A program made the position numbers and the translations under genes. A stretch of 64,000 nt of DNA, from assembly GCA_963817785.1 (NCBI GenBank), contig CAWFPL010000005.1, forward strand, positions 62,001 to 126,000. The letters are read 5' to 3'. The stretch is from JAKALD01 sp963817785 (GTDB lineage Bacteria; Pseudomonadota; Gammaproteobacteria; Burkholderiales; SG8-39). A model generated the notes under the pieces. It was given only the letters and a program-made list of their open reading frames with translations. It searched no databases and was not told the origin of the DNA. Below are positions 35,862-43,953 of this stretch, piece after piece (within the stretch, counting starts at the first letter, position 1; every line of letters begins with the position of its first letter).

Positions 35862-36185
35862 ATGGCTAACATCGGTTCTTTCAAGAAGGTCGGCACCGAC
35901 TTCCAGGGCGAGATCGTCACCCTGAGCCTGCAGACCAAGGGCGTCCGCATCGTGCCCGAGACCAATCGCTCCAACGACAACGCTCCCAGCCACCGGGTTT
36001 ACGTGGGCCGGGCCGAGATCGGGGCCGCCTGGTCGAAGCGCTCCAACGAGGGCCGCGACTATCTCTCGCTCAAGCTCGACGATCCGTCCTTCAACGCGCC
36101 GATCTTCGCCAACCTGTTCGATGACGAGGACGGCGAGGGCTACACCCTCATCTGGTCGCGCCCCAGCAAGCGCACCGGCGACTGA
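35862..36185 (+). CDS. DUF736 protein
   Basis: 107 residues, start MANIGSFKKVGTDFQGEIVT, ending GYTLIWSRPSKRTGD. A typical DUF736 protein, a single small beta-rich domain of unknown function carried by nearly all ICEs and plasmids of this type. AAGGAG sits 9 bases before the ATG. A strong terminator follows, so it is a monocistronic unit. Confidence 0.85.
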   Translation: MANIGSFKKVGTDFQGEIVTLSLQTKGVRIVPETNRSNDNAPSHRVYVGRAEIGAAWSKRSNEGRDYLSLKLDDPSFNAPIFANLFDDEDGEGYTLIWSRPSKRTGD

Positions 36186-36202
36186 GCCGGCCCGTCTGCA
36201 AC

Positions 36203-36232
36203 GCCCCGCCCGGCCGCGCCGGGCGGGGCTTT
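36203..36232 (+). terminator. Strong rho-independent terminator after DUF736
   Basis: Perfect 12-bp stem GCCCCGCCCGGC/GCCGGGCGGGGC with a CGC loop, followed by TTT. Confidence 0.78.
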
Positions 36233-36407
36233 CGTGTGGACGTCCCGCCGGCCGCACCGCCAACCCCCAAACCCGACTTTCCGGAATTGCACGTGCGCCC
36301 CTTCACGGAAACGCAGGCCGCTCGATCCCGAATCAGTCCCTCGCGACTCCAAAGCCGCCGACCCCGGCGGATGCCAATTCCAAGCTATTTATCGCGTTGC
36401 GGCGACC

Positions 36408-36432
36408 GAAAACGACTATTATAGTCGTTTTC
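36408..36432. promoter_or_regulatory. 25-bp operator palindrome of the HTH regulator
   Basis: Two perfect 12-base arms, GAAAACGACTAT and ATAGTCGTTTTC, around a single T, ending 37 bp before the HTH gene. It also overlaps a TATTAT -10-like box. It is the only AT-rich symmetric site in this region and should be bound by the adjacent regulator. Confidence 0.6.
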
Positions 36433-36469
36433 CTGGTGCGCGCATGTCGTCTGTCGGAGGTGATCATGG

Positions 36470-36742
36470 ATGATCACCGGCCGACAAGTTCGGGCGGCGC
36501 GAGCCTTGCTGAACTGGAAGCAGGAAATGCTCGCCGAGAAAGCCCTCGTGGCGCTGACCGCGCTGAAACGCCTGGAGTCCGAGCGCGGGCTCCCGGTGCA
36601 CGAGGGAACGCGCGATCAGGTACGCCGGGCGCTGGAAGCCGCCGGCATCCTGTTCGTCGAGTCCGACCGCGGTCGCGGCATCATGCTCCTGAACGAAGCA
36701 CCGACCAGTTCGGCGCGGACGCGGTCCCGCGTCCGAACTTGA
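36470..36742 (+). CDS. HTH regulator in QseC-like position
   Basis: 90 residues, start MITGRQVRAARALLNWKQE; an Xre-type helix-turn-helix spans the first 45 residues (KQEMLAEKALVALTALKRLE as the HTH). ATG at 36470 with GGAGG upstream. It lies directly downstream of a perfect palindrome and upstream of a QseM-like gene. In ICEMlSymR7A, QseC represses qseM; this protein may do the same here, though both genes are in tandem rather than divergent. Similarity to QseC itself is not established. Confidence 0.6.
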   Translation: MITGRQVRAARALLNWKQEMLAEKALVALTALKRLESERGLPVHEGTRDQVRRALEAAGILFVESDRGRGIMLLNEAPTSSARTRSRVRT

Positions 36743-36783
36743 ACGCGGCCACGCTTGGGGGACATGAATACCGAACGATCTCG

Positions 36784-37077
36784 ATGGATTCGCCGACGAT
36801 GCACTCTCCACCGCTAGATCCACCCGTCGCCGACGCGGCGCCGACGGATGGCATCCTGACCGGCTATGACGAGCAGCACCTCGTGACCTATTTGCGCCTG
36901 CTGGACGCCGCGAAGGATGGCGCCGACTGGCAGGAGGTTGCAAAGCTGGTCCTGCACATCGACCCCGCCCGCGAACCGGTCCGCGCGCGGCGCGCGTGGG
37001 ATACCCACTTGGCGCGCGCCCGTTGGATGACGGAGAACGGCTACCGCCACCTCCTGCGCGGCGGCGCCCCCCACTGA
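36784..37077 (+). CDS. QseM-like DUF2285 antiactivator candidate
   Basis: 97 residues. The segment YLRLLDAAKDGADWQEVAKL followed by ARARWMTENGYRHLLRGG is a minimal DUF2285 domain. In ICEMlSymR7A the antiactivator QseM is a small DUF2285 protein that binds both TraR and FseA and blocks excision. Here it sits between an HTH gene and the FseA-like pair. No strong Shine-Dalgarno; ATG 36784 or 36799 are both possible. Function is inferred from family and context. Confidence 0.6.
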   Translation: MDSPTMHSPPLDPPVADAAPTDGILTGYDEQHLVTYLRLLDAAKDGADWQEVAKLVLHIDPAREPVRARRAWDTHLARARWMTENGYRHLLRGGAPH

Positions 37078-37094
37078 GTTTGGGTTCCTTGCCG

Positions 37095-37118
37095 AACCGG
37101 CAACGCGCGTTGCCGGTT
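37095..37118. repeat. Perfect 24-bp palindrome between qseM-like and fseA-like genes
   Basis: Arms AACCGGCAACGC and GCGTTGCCGGTT with no spacer. No T run follows, so it is either an operator for the activator gene or a hairpin ending the upstream transcript. Confidence 0.6.
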
Positions 37119-37199
37119 GTGGTGGTAGCGATTCCGCCCCTCGCAATCGAATCTTCCATCTGACGCCGACGAGCGTGTCGAATGGAGGAGTGACAGTTC

Positions 37200-37974
37200 A
37201 TGCCTCGTGCCGAGTGGCGTTCGCCGTCAGCCTATGAGGATCTGCGTTCGCTCGACGCCCCCGGGTTTGCGTGGGAATTTCTAACCCGCAATCCGGCGTT
37301 CGAGGGCGACCGCAGGAGGCTCGAACACGCCGGACACCGGAGTCCTCTCAGCGCCGACGAACTGGATGGTTTCGCGCGGCGCTGGGGGGTGCGATTTCGT
37401 GATGCCCGAGCCCAGTCGCGCCGTACGCCCGGCTCTGTGGACGGCGGCGAGCCTGCCGAGCGTGATCCCCATAGCCCCGCTCCCGCCAGATCTCGCCGAC
37501 CGGAACCTGCAAGTTGATGGACTATCGCTCGGACCGGCCCTTGCCGAAAATGGACCGGAACGGCTGATCAATCGGCGAGGCAGTCCGTTCCGCCTGCACA
37601 TCCTTGAAATCCCTGGCGAGCAAGTCCCTTGCGTCGTCCTGCCGCTCGACCGGGTGTTCGAGATCCGCGCGGCGGCCGCACTCCGGCTTTGGCGCGGTCT
37701 AACGGGCCGCTTGCCAGGGCGCGATCCAGCGATGTTACCCGCCGCTCGACGCGATCGTCTGGTGCTCGCCCTGCGCGCGCTCGACGGCCGGCTCGAAAAG
37801 GCTAGCTATCGCGACATCGCCGAATCGCTCTTCGGCAGCAGCCGAATGCCGGATCGCGGCTGGAAGACTCACGACATTCGCGATCGGACAGTGCGGCTCG
37901 CGCGCCTGGGTTTCTCGTTAATGCAGGGTGGCTACCGCCGACTGCTGCTCTATCCTCTCCGCAGCCGAACCTAG
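37200..37974 (+). CDS. FseA-like excision activator made by +1 frameshift (DUF6499 + DUF2285)
   Basis: Two overlapping frames. The first (37200-37517) starts MPRAEWRSPSAYEDLRSLDA, a DUF6499 N-domain, to FARRWGVRF. The second (37366-37974) holds the DUF2285 domain (ALRALDGRLEKASYRDIAES, LMQGGYRRLLLYP). Homology passes from the first to the second at TTT 37395-37397: slipping one base gives TTC then GTG-ATG-CCC, joining RWGVRF to VMPEPSRAVRP. The product would be 257 residues. In ICEMlSymR7A the equivalent pair is fused by programmed +1 frameshifting to make FseA, which activates the excisionase gene. GGAGGAG precedes the start. Confidence 0.72.
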
Positions 37975-38120
37975 AGGGGGTTGCAAGCCGAACCAAGGTT
38001 GCGGCGCCGAGCGCGGCGGAGAGGAGATTAAAATCCCCTTGGGATCTTCGGAGGCGTTGTACAAGCCGAAGCCCCCATATCAAAGTCGGGGCGTGAGTTT
38101 TATTTTGAGAGGCGGTAGCC
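37975..38120. other. AT-richer junction before HEPN cargo
   Basis: 146 bp. Contains small hairpin-like sequences (ATCCCCTTGGGAT near 38034) and AT-rich patches. It marks the change from high-GC core to lower-GC cargo and probably holds the cargo promoter. Confidence 0.4.
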
Positions 38121-39584
38121 GTGATCGACTGGCAATGGGAATGCTTTGAGCGTTACACCCACTCTGGTGTGTTCGACGTCACGGACGCGGGCCCCCTTCT
38201 TTCGCCTATGCGCACGTTCAAGATTACCCGCAATTCTAAGCTCGGCCTCGTTTTGGAAACCCTGGTCATTGGCGATGCACAGGCCAGCAGCCTCCCCGTT
38301 CACCCAAACGGAACAGTGCGGCTCACCACGGAGACGGTGGAATTTTCCGGAAACGGCGGGATACGGTGTACCGCACATGGGGTGCTGCCGTTCAGCACGA
38401 GCGAAACGCACAACGCCGAGTTGGTAAAGGGGACCGCGCAAAAGGCACAGGTTCATTCATTGACCGCCCAGCTCCGGAATGACGTTGGGGTTGCCTATAC
38501 CATCGACTGGTTGGGAAACCTCAATAAAGGCGTCTATGTCTGGCGCGGTACATCTATTAGTCAAAAGCGGGAGACCGTAGATACGCTCACCTTGGGATAC
38601 GGCGCGGAGGCCATAGAACTATCAGCACGTGCCCTTCCTCTGCCTAATATGAATTTCTCCGTCTTGGAAATGGTCGTCGCTGGCGTTCGGCTCTTCCTTT
38701 GCGACTGCGCACCAGAGGTGTCCAAGGGAGTTGAACGGCCAGGCTATATTTTTTACGTCGGCGATCCGGCCGACGAACTCAGAACGAAAATCCGGCAGGT
38801 TCTTTCGTTCTGTCTTGGGAATTACCTCATTTACCTCGGCTCCACGATGTTGTCCGAAATTTCAGAGATAGTTTCGTTTAGCGCGATGTCGCCGCCGTCT
38901 ATAGGCCGAGTTTCCGAAATCCCCGTGCTGCCGCCCGCTTTTCTCGGAAACGGCAACGAACTGATAGCCGAACAGCAAGTTGTCGCCCGCGTGGCAAATG
39001 CAGTTTACGCGCACTATGACGAGCTTCGATTCAATTCCTTCAGCTGGGCCTACTGGCATGCCATGTGCGCGCCCGTGCATATGGCAGCCGGTCATTTCGG
39101 CGCCGCTATAGAAGCTCTTCAAAGTGCATATATGATGGCGCATCCAGCGAAGCTGGACAAAACCCTCATCACAGACAAAGCCAAGTGGACACCCCTCAAA
39201 GAGGCATTGCTAAAGAGCATCGCGGAGGCTGAACTTGAACCTGCCGTCAGTACGATACTGACCAACAAGGTGACATCCAACCTGAACCAGACCCCTCCTA
39301 GCGTTCTTTCTGAGAAGATGCTTTCGGAGATTGGAATAACGCTTGGTCAAGTGGAAAGTGCGGCGTGGAAGCGCCGCAATGTAGCAGCACACGGAGGCGA
39401 GGTAGATCTCGACTCCGTCATTCCGACCATCATGGAGACGAAGCTCCTCAAGATAATCCTGCATAGAATCGTCCTAAAAATAACAGGCGCGTGTGACCGC
39501 TACTATGACGATTACACTATCGGCCACACAATACGGAACGTGACAGAGCCGGTGCCGTCGCCCCTGCCTGCCGCCGATGCATAG
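38121..39584 (+). CDS. HEPN-domain RNase-like protein (ApeA-like cargo)
   Basis: 487 residues, GTG start with GAGAGG upstream. Near the C-terminus KRRNVAAHGGEV carries R419-N420-x3-H424, the Rx4H motif of HEPN ribonucleases, in the RN...HG form typical of ApeA-like HEPN domains. It is followed by helices (METKLLKIILHRIVLKI). The N-terminal 250 residues are beta-rich and could be a sensor domain like that of ApeA. Codon use and GC are visibly lower than in the ICE core. It sits alone between excision control and replication genes. I infer a phage-defence or abortive-infection role; no partner gene is adjacent. Confidence 0.65.
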   Translation: MIDWQWECFERYTHSGVFDVTDAGPLLSPMRTFKITRNSKLGLVLETLVIGDAQASSLPVHPNGTVRLTTETVEFSGNGGIRCTAHGVLPFSTSETHNAELVKGTAQKAQVHSLTAQLRNDVGVAYTIDWLGNLNKGVYVWRGTSISQKRETVDTLTLGYGAEAIELSARALPLPNMNFSVLEMVVAGVRLFLCDCAPEVSKGVERPGYIFYVGDPADELRTKIRQVLSFCLGNYLIYLGSTMLSEISEIVSFSAMSPPSIGRVSEIPVLPPAFLGNGNELIAEQQVVARVANAVYAHYDELRFNSFSWAYWHAMCAPVHMAAGHFGAAIEALQSAYMMAHPAKLDKTLITDKAKWTPLKEALLKSIAEAELEPAVSTILTNKVTSNLNQTPPSVLSEKMLSEIGITLGQVESAAWKRRNVAAHGGEVDLDSVIPTIMETKLLKIILHRIVLKITGACDRYYDDYTIGHTIRNVTEPVPSPLPAADA

Positions 39585-39861
39585 ATTGCTTCATGAAGGA
39601 TGGTTTCGCGCGAGTTCGCGCGACTGACTCACGGGCCTTCGACCAAAAACCAAAAGGGACCGCTTCGCACCCAATTTGGCAATTCCGCCTCCGCCGGGCG
39701 AACCCAAGGTTCTAATTCACATACACGCTAGTCGTGGTCAGCAGGGGTGGTGATCTCGCGCCCCCTGAGTTCACCATCCCCCTGAGCAAACCCTCTCCGC
39801 CACCGTGTCTGCGACGGCCGCCGCCATTCGGCAGCCCCTGACACGATCACGGAGATATCCC
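39585..39861. other. Intergenic region before the replication block
   Basis: 277 bp without a gene. TCGCGCGA occurs twice flanking GT near 39609 and forms a palindrome. CCCCCTGAG occurs twice near 39760-39785 as direct repeats. It should contain the promoter of the HTH-repA-parA genes; no clear -35/-10 is seen. Confidence 0.4.
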
Positions 39862-40146
39862 ATGTCCACCAATCTCGCAGGCTTGCCGCCGCGCTACCTG
39901 CGCACGCCAGAGGCGTCGCGCTTCGTCGGCCTCTCCATCCGCACGCTCGAAAAGCACCGCATCTACGGCACCGGCCCGCGCTATTCGAAGCTCGGCGGCC
40001 GCGTCGTCTACCGAGTTGAAGACCTTCAGGCGTGGGTCGACGCCGCCGCCAAGGCGTCGACGTCCGACCCCGGCAAGGTCGTCGTCCTGCCCGCGCGCCG
40101 CCACACCGCCGCTGAACTTGAACAAGCCCGCCAGCCGCGCCGCTGA
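39862..40146 (+). CDS. AlpA/MerR-like helix-turn-helix protein
   Basis: 94 residues. YLRTPEASRFVGLSIRTLEK and YSKLGGRVVYRVEDLQAWVD are the two halves of an excisionase-type winged helix-turn-helix. ATG at 39862 has GGAGAT upstream. It lies 8 bp before repA, a constant arrangement in this ICE family, so it probably regulates replication or transfer genes. Confidence 0.75.
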   Translation: MSTNLAGLPPRYLRTPEASRFVGLSIRTLEKHRIYGTGPRYSKLGGRVVYRVEDLQAWVDAAAKASTSDPGKVVVLPARRHTAAELEQARQPRR

Positions 40147-40154
40147 CGTCATCC

Positions 40155-41213
40155 ATGACGACGCGCCACCGCATACGCTCCGAACGCGAGCAGCTCGAAT
40201 TGTTTCGGGCGCTGCCGGGCGACCTCGCGCCGCGCGATGCGCAGGACCTCATGGCCTATCCGTTCTTCTCGCTCGCCAAGACGCACCGCACCACGCCGAT
40301 CGACTACCGGATGAACGACATCGCCATCCGCGTCGAGGCCGTGCCGGAGCACGGCATGGCGACCATCTGGGATGCCGATGTCCTGATCTGGGCCGCCTCA
40401 CAAATCGTCCAGGCGCGCGATTCCGGTCTGCGCACGTCGCGCCTGATGGCCGCTACACCCTACCAGATTCTGACGTTCATCGGCCGCGGCACCAGCGCGC
40501 GCGACTATCATCGCCTGAAGGCCGCGTTCGACCGCTTGCAGTCCACCACGGTCGCCACTTCGCTGCGCCAGGTGAGCGAGCGGCGCATGCACCGCTTCTC
40601 CTGGATCAACGAGTGGACCGAGCACGCGGACGCACACGGCAACGCCGCGGGCGTCGATCTCATTGTGCCGGACTGGTTCTATCGCGCCGTCCTTGACGAC
40701 GCGCTCGTGCTGACGATCGACCGCGCATATTTCGCGCTGACGGGCGGACTGGAGCGCTGGCTCTACCGTCTCGTGCGCAAGCACGCCGGCAAGCAGTCGG
40801 CAGGCTGGCGGTTCGATTTCCGGCATCTTCATGCCAAGTCGGCGAGCCTTTCGCCGTTCAAGCGCTTCGCCTTCGAACTGCGCGACATCGCGCGCCGCCA
40901 GCCATTGCCGGGCTATCGCCTCGATGTCGATCGCGCGAGCGGCGGCCGCGAACTGCTCGCCTTCGTCAGCACCGCTTCCTTGTCCACAGGGTCTTGTGGA
41001 CAAGCTGTGGACGCGGTCGTGCTATCGGGAACCGCGAGGCACGTGCCATCAGGAAGCGTACCCTCGTGCTATCAGGAACCGGAAGCGGCATTTTTCCCAA
41101 GCCAATCAAATGCTTCCGCGCCGCCTAACTTAGAGTCTAACGAAGAATCTAACTCTTCTGTTGTTGGCGGCGCGTTCGGCCGGGGAAAAGCCGGGAAGGA
41201 GGAGCGGCGGTGA
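40155..41213 (+). CDS. repA: Replication initiator RepA
   Basis: 352 residues; replication initiator protein A family (ELFRALPGDLAPRDAQDLM, YPFFSLAKTHRTTPIDY, LTGGLERWLYRLVRKHAG). Residues up to about 275 are conserved. The last 75 residues (STGSCGQAVDAVVLSGTA onward) are low in complexity and are encoded by DNA with DnaA-box-like and iteron-like repeats. It would let the circularised element replicate. Overlaps parA by 4 bases. Confidence 0.82.
   Translation: MTTRHRIRSEREQLELFRALPGDLAPRDAQDLMAYPFFSLAKTHRTTPIDYRMNDIAIRVEAVPEHGMATIWDADVLIWAASQIVQARDSGLRTSRLMAATPYQILTFIGRGTSARDYHRLKAAFDRLQSTTVATSLRQVSERRMHRFSWINEWTEHADAHGNAAGVDLIVPDWFYRAVLDDALVLTIDRAYFALTGGLERWLYRLVRKHAGKQSAGWRFDFRHLHAKSASLSPFKRFAFELRDIARRQPLPGYRLDVDRASGGRELLAFVSTASLSTGSCGQAVDAVVLSGTARHVPSGSVPSCYQEPEAAFFPSQSNASAPPNLESNEESNSSVVGGAFGRGKAGKEERR
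40979..41145. other. Candidate replication origin inside the repA 3' end
   Basis: CTTGTCCACA (40979-40988) and TGTGGACAAG (40995-41004) form a 10-bp inverted repeat of DnaA-box-like TTGTCCACA, with another TGTGGAC at 41006. Three direct repeats follow: CGTGCTATCGGGAACCG at 41018, CGTGCCATCAGGAAGCG at 41042 and CGTGCTATCAGGAACCG at 41065, spaced 23-24 bp, about two helical turns. An AT-richer stretch follows (41090-41160). This is the layout of an iteron origin. Confidence 0.6.
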
Positions 41214-41848
41214 TCGTCGCGCTCCTCAACCAGAAAGGCGGCGTCGGCAAGACGACGCTCGCCCTGCACTTGGCCGGCGCCTGGGCGGCCCAGGGAAAGC
41301 GCGTCACGGTCATCGACGCCGATCCCCAAGGATCGGCTCTCGACTGGTCCGCGCAGCGCGCCAAGGAGGCTGTGCCGCGCTTGTTCGGCGTGATCGGCTT
41401 GGCGCGGGACACGCTGCACCGGGAGGCGCCGGAGCTCGCCCGTGACGCCGACCACGTGGTCATCGACGGGCCGCCGCGCGTCGCCGGCCTGCTGCGCTCG
41501 GCCTTGCTCGCCGCCGATCTCGTCCTGATCCCCGCGCAACCGTCTCCCTTTGACGGCTGGGGCTCTGCCGAGATGCTGAAGCTTCTGCAGGAAGCGCGCA
41601 TCTTCCGCCCGCAGCTTGTCGCGCGCTTCGTGCTCAACCGGTGCGCTGCGCGCACAGTGATCGCCCGCGACACTGCCGACGGTCTCGCCGATCACGATCC
41701 GCCGGTGCTTGCCTCTCGTATCGGCCAGCGCGTCGCCTTCGCGGACTCCGCGCGCACCGGACGCCTCGTCTTCGACGTCGACGCCGCATGTCACGCCGCG
41801 CGCGAGGTCTCTGCTCTGGCAGCGGAAGTCGATCGGGTGATGCGATGA
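41210..41848 (+). CDS. parA: ParA-family partition ATPase
   Basis: 212 residues, GTG start with AAGGAGGAG upstream. Deviant Walker A NQKGGVGKTTLALHL at residues 7-21, VIDADPQGSALDW and VVIDGPP (Walker B). No N-terminal HTH, so it is a small ParA of the type working with a ribbon-helix-helix partner, which the next gene supplies. ATGA overlap with both neighbours. Confidence 0.88.
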   Translation: MIVALLNQKGGVGKTTLALHLAGAWAAQGKRVTVIDADPQGSALDWSAQRAKEAVPRLFGVIGLARDTLHREAPELARDADHVVIDGPPRVAGLLRSALLAADLVLIPAQPSPFDGWGSAEMLKLLQEARIFRPQLVARFVLNRCAARTVIARDTADGLADHDPPVLASRIGQRVAFADSARTGRLVFDVDAACHAAREVSALAAEVDRVMR

Positions 41849-42099
41849 CCGTGCGCCCGTCCAATCGCCGCTTCGCCGCTCGGCCGGCCGATCCCGACGT
41901 GTGGGTCCGCACGCCCGAGCCTTCGGCTGCGCCGCCCGCCACCGGCGATCTCTACACCGCGCGGCTCACCGTCGACGTGACGCCGGAGCTGCGGGGCCGG
42001 ATCAAGATCACGGCCTTCCAGCGCGGCCAGACCGTCGCGGACATGCTGCGCGACTTGCTCGCCAGCGAATTTCCCGCAATCGATGGAGGACAGACATGA
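41845..42099 (+). CDS. Small ribbon-helix-helix partner of ParA
   Basis: 84 residues, start MTVRPSNRRFAARPADPDVW. The C-terminal half has TARLTVDVTPELRGRIKITA followed by RGQTVADMLRDLLASEF, a ribbon-helix-helix fold. Position just after ParA suggests the centromere-binding partner. It overlaps ParA and the DUF2840 gene by 4 bases each. Confidence 0.65.
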   Translation: MTVRPSNRRFAARPADPDVWVRTPEPSAAPPATGDLYTARLTVDVTPELRGRIKITAFQRGQTVADMLRDLLASEFPAIDGGQT

Positions 42100-42602
42100 T
42101 GGCGAACCCCGCCTTCGCGGAGGCACTGCCTTGTTCGCCTGACGCCCTAACGGCCGTCGAGCTCACCTGGCTCGAAAAGCGCGTCGAGCATTGGATCAGG
42201 TTCGGCCGCGATGTCGGCGAGACGATCATCGATCGCCGTCGCCGCGTGCTGAGCTTCGCGCCGAACACGATTTTCGCCTTCGTCCGCTGGGCCTCCAACG
42301 ATTACGGGACTATCGTTTCGCGCATCGACATCGTGCGCGCGATTGCGCCGGGCGAGGCCTATCAGACGCTGCCGTTCGTCCGTCCCGGCGGCGAGATCCT
42401 GCTGCGCATCAGCGGCTGGCCCAAGGTCGAACGTGTTTTCGCGGCGATCGACGCCATCGAGGCGCTCGGCGTCGATCCGGCCGACGCCGCGCTGGATCAC
42501 TGGCGGCACGTCCACAATCGCCTCGGCGCCGGATACGAGCCGCGTCCCTATAGCCGCGACCAGCATCGCGCCTGGCTCTTGCGGCGGAGGGTGCTGTCAT
42601 GA
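42096..42602 (+). CDS. DUF2840 protein
   Basis: 168 residues; LTWLEKRVEHWIRFGRDVGE and FAPNTIFAFVRWASNDYGT, then GGEILLRISGWPKVERV, are characteristic of DUF2840 proteins that always sit between parA and traF in this ICE family. Function unknown, presumably linked to transfer. GGAGGA precedes the ATG at 42096; overlaps both neighbours. Confidence 0.8.
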   Translation: MMANPAFAEALPCSPDALTAVELTWLEKRVEHWIRFGRDVGETIIDRRRRVLSFAPNTIFAFVRWASNDYGTIVSRIDIVRAIAPGEAYQTLPFVRPGGEILLRISGWPKVERVFAAIDAIEALGVDPADAALDHWRHVHNRLGAGYEPRPYSRDQHRAWLLRRRVLS

Positions 42603-43111
42603 CGCGCTTCGGCTACGTCATGACGACGTATTTCGCCTCGCTCGGCATCGGAGCATCAGCGCTCTTCCATCCGCTGCCGCGGTTGATCTGGAACGCCAGC
42701 GCCAGCGTGCCGATCGGCCTCTACGCCGTGCATCCGGCCGGCGCGCTGCACGTCACTGAACTCGTCGTGGTGCAGCCGCCCGAGGCCCTCGCGAGCTTCC
42801 TCGACGAGCGCCGCTATCTGCCCAGGGGCGTGCCGATGCTGAAGCGTGTGCTCGCGCTTCCTGGGCAAACCGTCTGCCGCACCGATCGCGCAATCGCCGT
42901 CGACGGGATCGCCATGGGCGATGCCCTCAATCGCGATAGAAGCGGCCGACCGCTTCCCGTCTGGCAGGGCTGCCGGCGCATTCCTGCCGGCGAAGTCTTC
43001 CTGATGAACTGGCAGTCCGAAGACTCCCTCGACGGCCGGTATTTTGGCCTGCTCCCCGTCACCACGATCGTCGGCCGGGCTGATCCTCTCTGGACCCGCG
43101 AGGAGGATTGA
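42599..43111 (+). CDS. traF: Conjugative transfer signal peptidase TraF
   Basis: 170 residues; S26 serine peptidase. A hydrophobic N-terminus (MTTYFASLGIGASALFHPL) is followed by NASASVPIGLY (catalytic Ser region) and PMLKRVLALPGQTV (catalytic Lys). TraF of RP4 matures and cyclises the TrbC pilin; here TrbC is also encoded. Overlaps DUF2840 by 4 bases. Confidence 0.87.
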   Translation: MTRFGYVMTTYFASLGIGASALFHPLPRLIWNASASVPIGLYAVHPAGALHVTELVVVQPPEALASFLDERRYLPRGVPMLKRVLALPGQTVCRTDRAIAVDGIAMGDALNRDRSGRPLPVWQGCRRIPAGEVFLMNWQSEDSLDGRYFGLLPVTTIVGRADPLWTREED

Positions 43112-43113
43112 TC

Positions 43114-43953
43114 GTGCCACTCGACCGCAACTCAATTGCAGGCCTCACACAGGCTCCCCGCAAACTCCCTTCCTCCGTTCCGGCCATGTTCCCGTTCGCC
43201 GCGCGCACGTCACCGAGAGAATGCACGCGCCGCCGCCACGTGTCGCTCGCCTTCGGCCTTGCGATTGTGGTCGCGCTCGGCTGCAACACAGTGCGCGCTG
43301 AGCCTGCGACCGCGCGGCCTGTCGTGATCGTCGCTGCCCGCACGCCGTTCGCCGCCTCCGTCGCCGAGGCCTCGCAGCGGTTTGGCATTCCAGCGGCGTG
43401 GATAAGCGCCGTGATGCGCGCGGAGAGCTTCGGCGACGTGCGAGCCATATCGCCGAAGGGCGCCATCGGCCTCATGCAAATCATGCCCGAGACGTGGGCT
43501 GCCTTGAGTCAGCGCTACCGTCTCGGCCGCAATCCTTATGACGCGCACGACAACATCATCGCCGGCGCCGCCTATCTGCGCGAGCTACACGACCGCTACG
43601 GCATTCCCGGATTCCTCGCGGCCTACAATGCCGGTCCCGCGCGCTGGGAAGACCACCTCGCAACCGGCCGGCCACTGCCTGCGGAGACGCGCGCCTATCT
43701 GTCCCGTCTCGCGCCGATCGTCGGCGGAAGTGCAGCCGACGACACGCTCATTCTCGCCGCCGTGGTGAAGTCCTGGACCGAGGCGTCGTTGTTTCCTTCG
43801 CGCCCATCGAGTCCTCCGAGCGACACTCCTTCTGCACCGGCGCCGCAATCGTCTCGGCCCTCGATGGAGCGTTCTGCGCAAGACTGGACCGCGCTCGCGC
43901 CGCAGTCCGATGGGCTGTTCGTCGCCTTGTCGTCCAGGGAGCGGCCGCAATGA
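43114..43953 (+). CDS. Lytic transglycosylase of the transfer system
   Basis: 279 residues. N-terminal membrane/signal segment HVSLAFGLAIVVALGCNTVRA, then a goose-type lysozyme-like domain with MRAESFGDVRAISPKGAIGL (catalytic Glu) and MQIMPETWAAL, ending with AAYNAGPARWEDH. It opens peptidoglycan for the secretion channel (VirB1-like). GTG at 43114 is chosen because AGGAGG lies 7 bases upstream. The tail is Pro/Ser-rich. Confidence 0.85.
   Translation: MPLDRNSIAGLTQAPRKLPSSVPAMFPFAARTSPRECTRRRHVSLAFGLAIVVALGCNTVRAEPATARPVVIVAARTPFAASVAEASQRFGIPAAWISAVMRAESFGDVRAISPKGAIGLMQIMPETWAALSQRYRLGRNPYDAHDNIIAGAAYLRELHDRYGIPGFLAAYNAGPARWEDHLATGRPLPAETRAYLSRLAPIVGGSAADDTLILAAVVKSWTEASLFPSRPSSPPSDTPSAPAPQSSRPSMERSAQDWTALAPQSDGLFVALSSRERPQ

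Noticed and set aside
36603..36742. Reading 36470-36742 as an antitoxin of a toxin-antitoxin pair
   Set aside because: No toxin-like gene is adjacent; the next gene is a DUF2285 protein, so a regulatory role is more likely.
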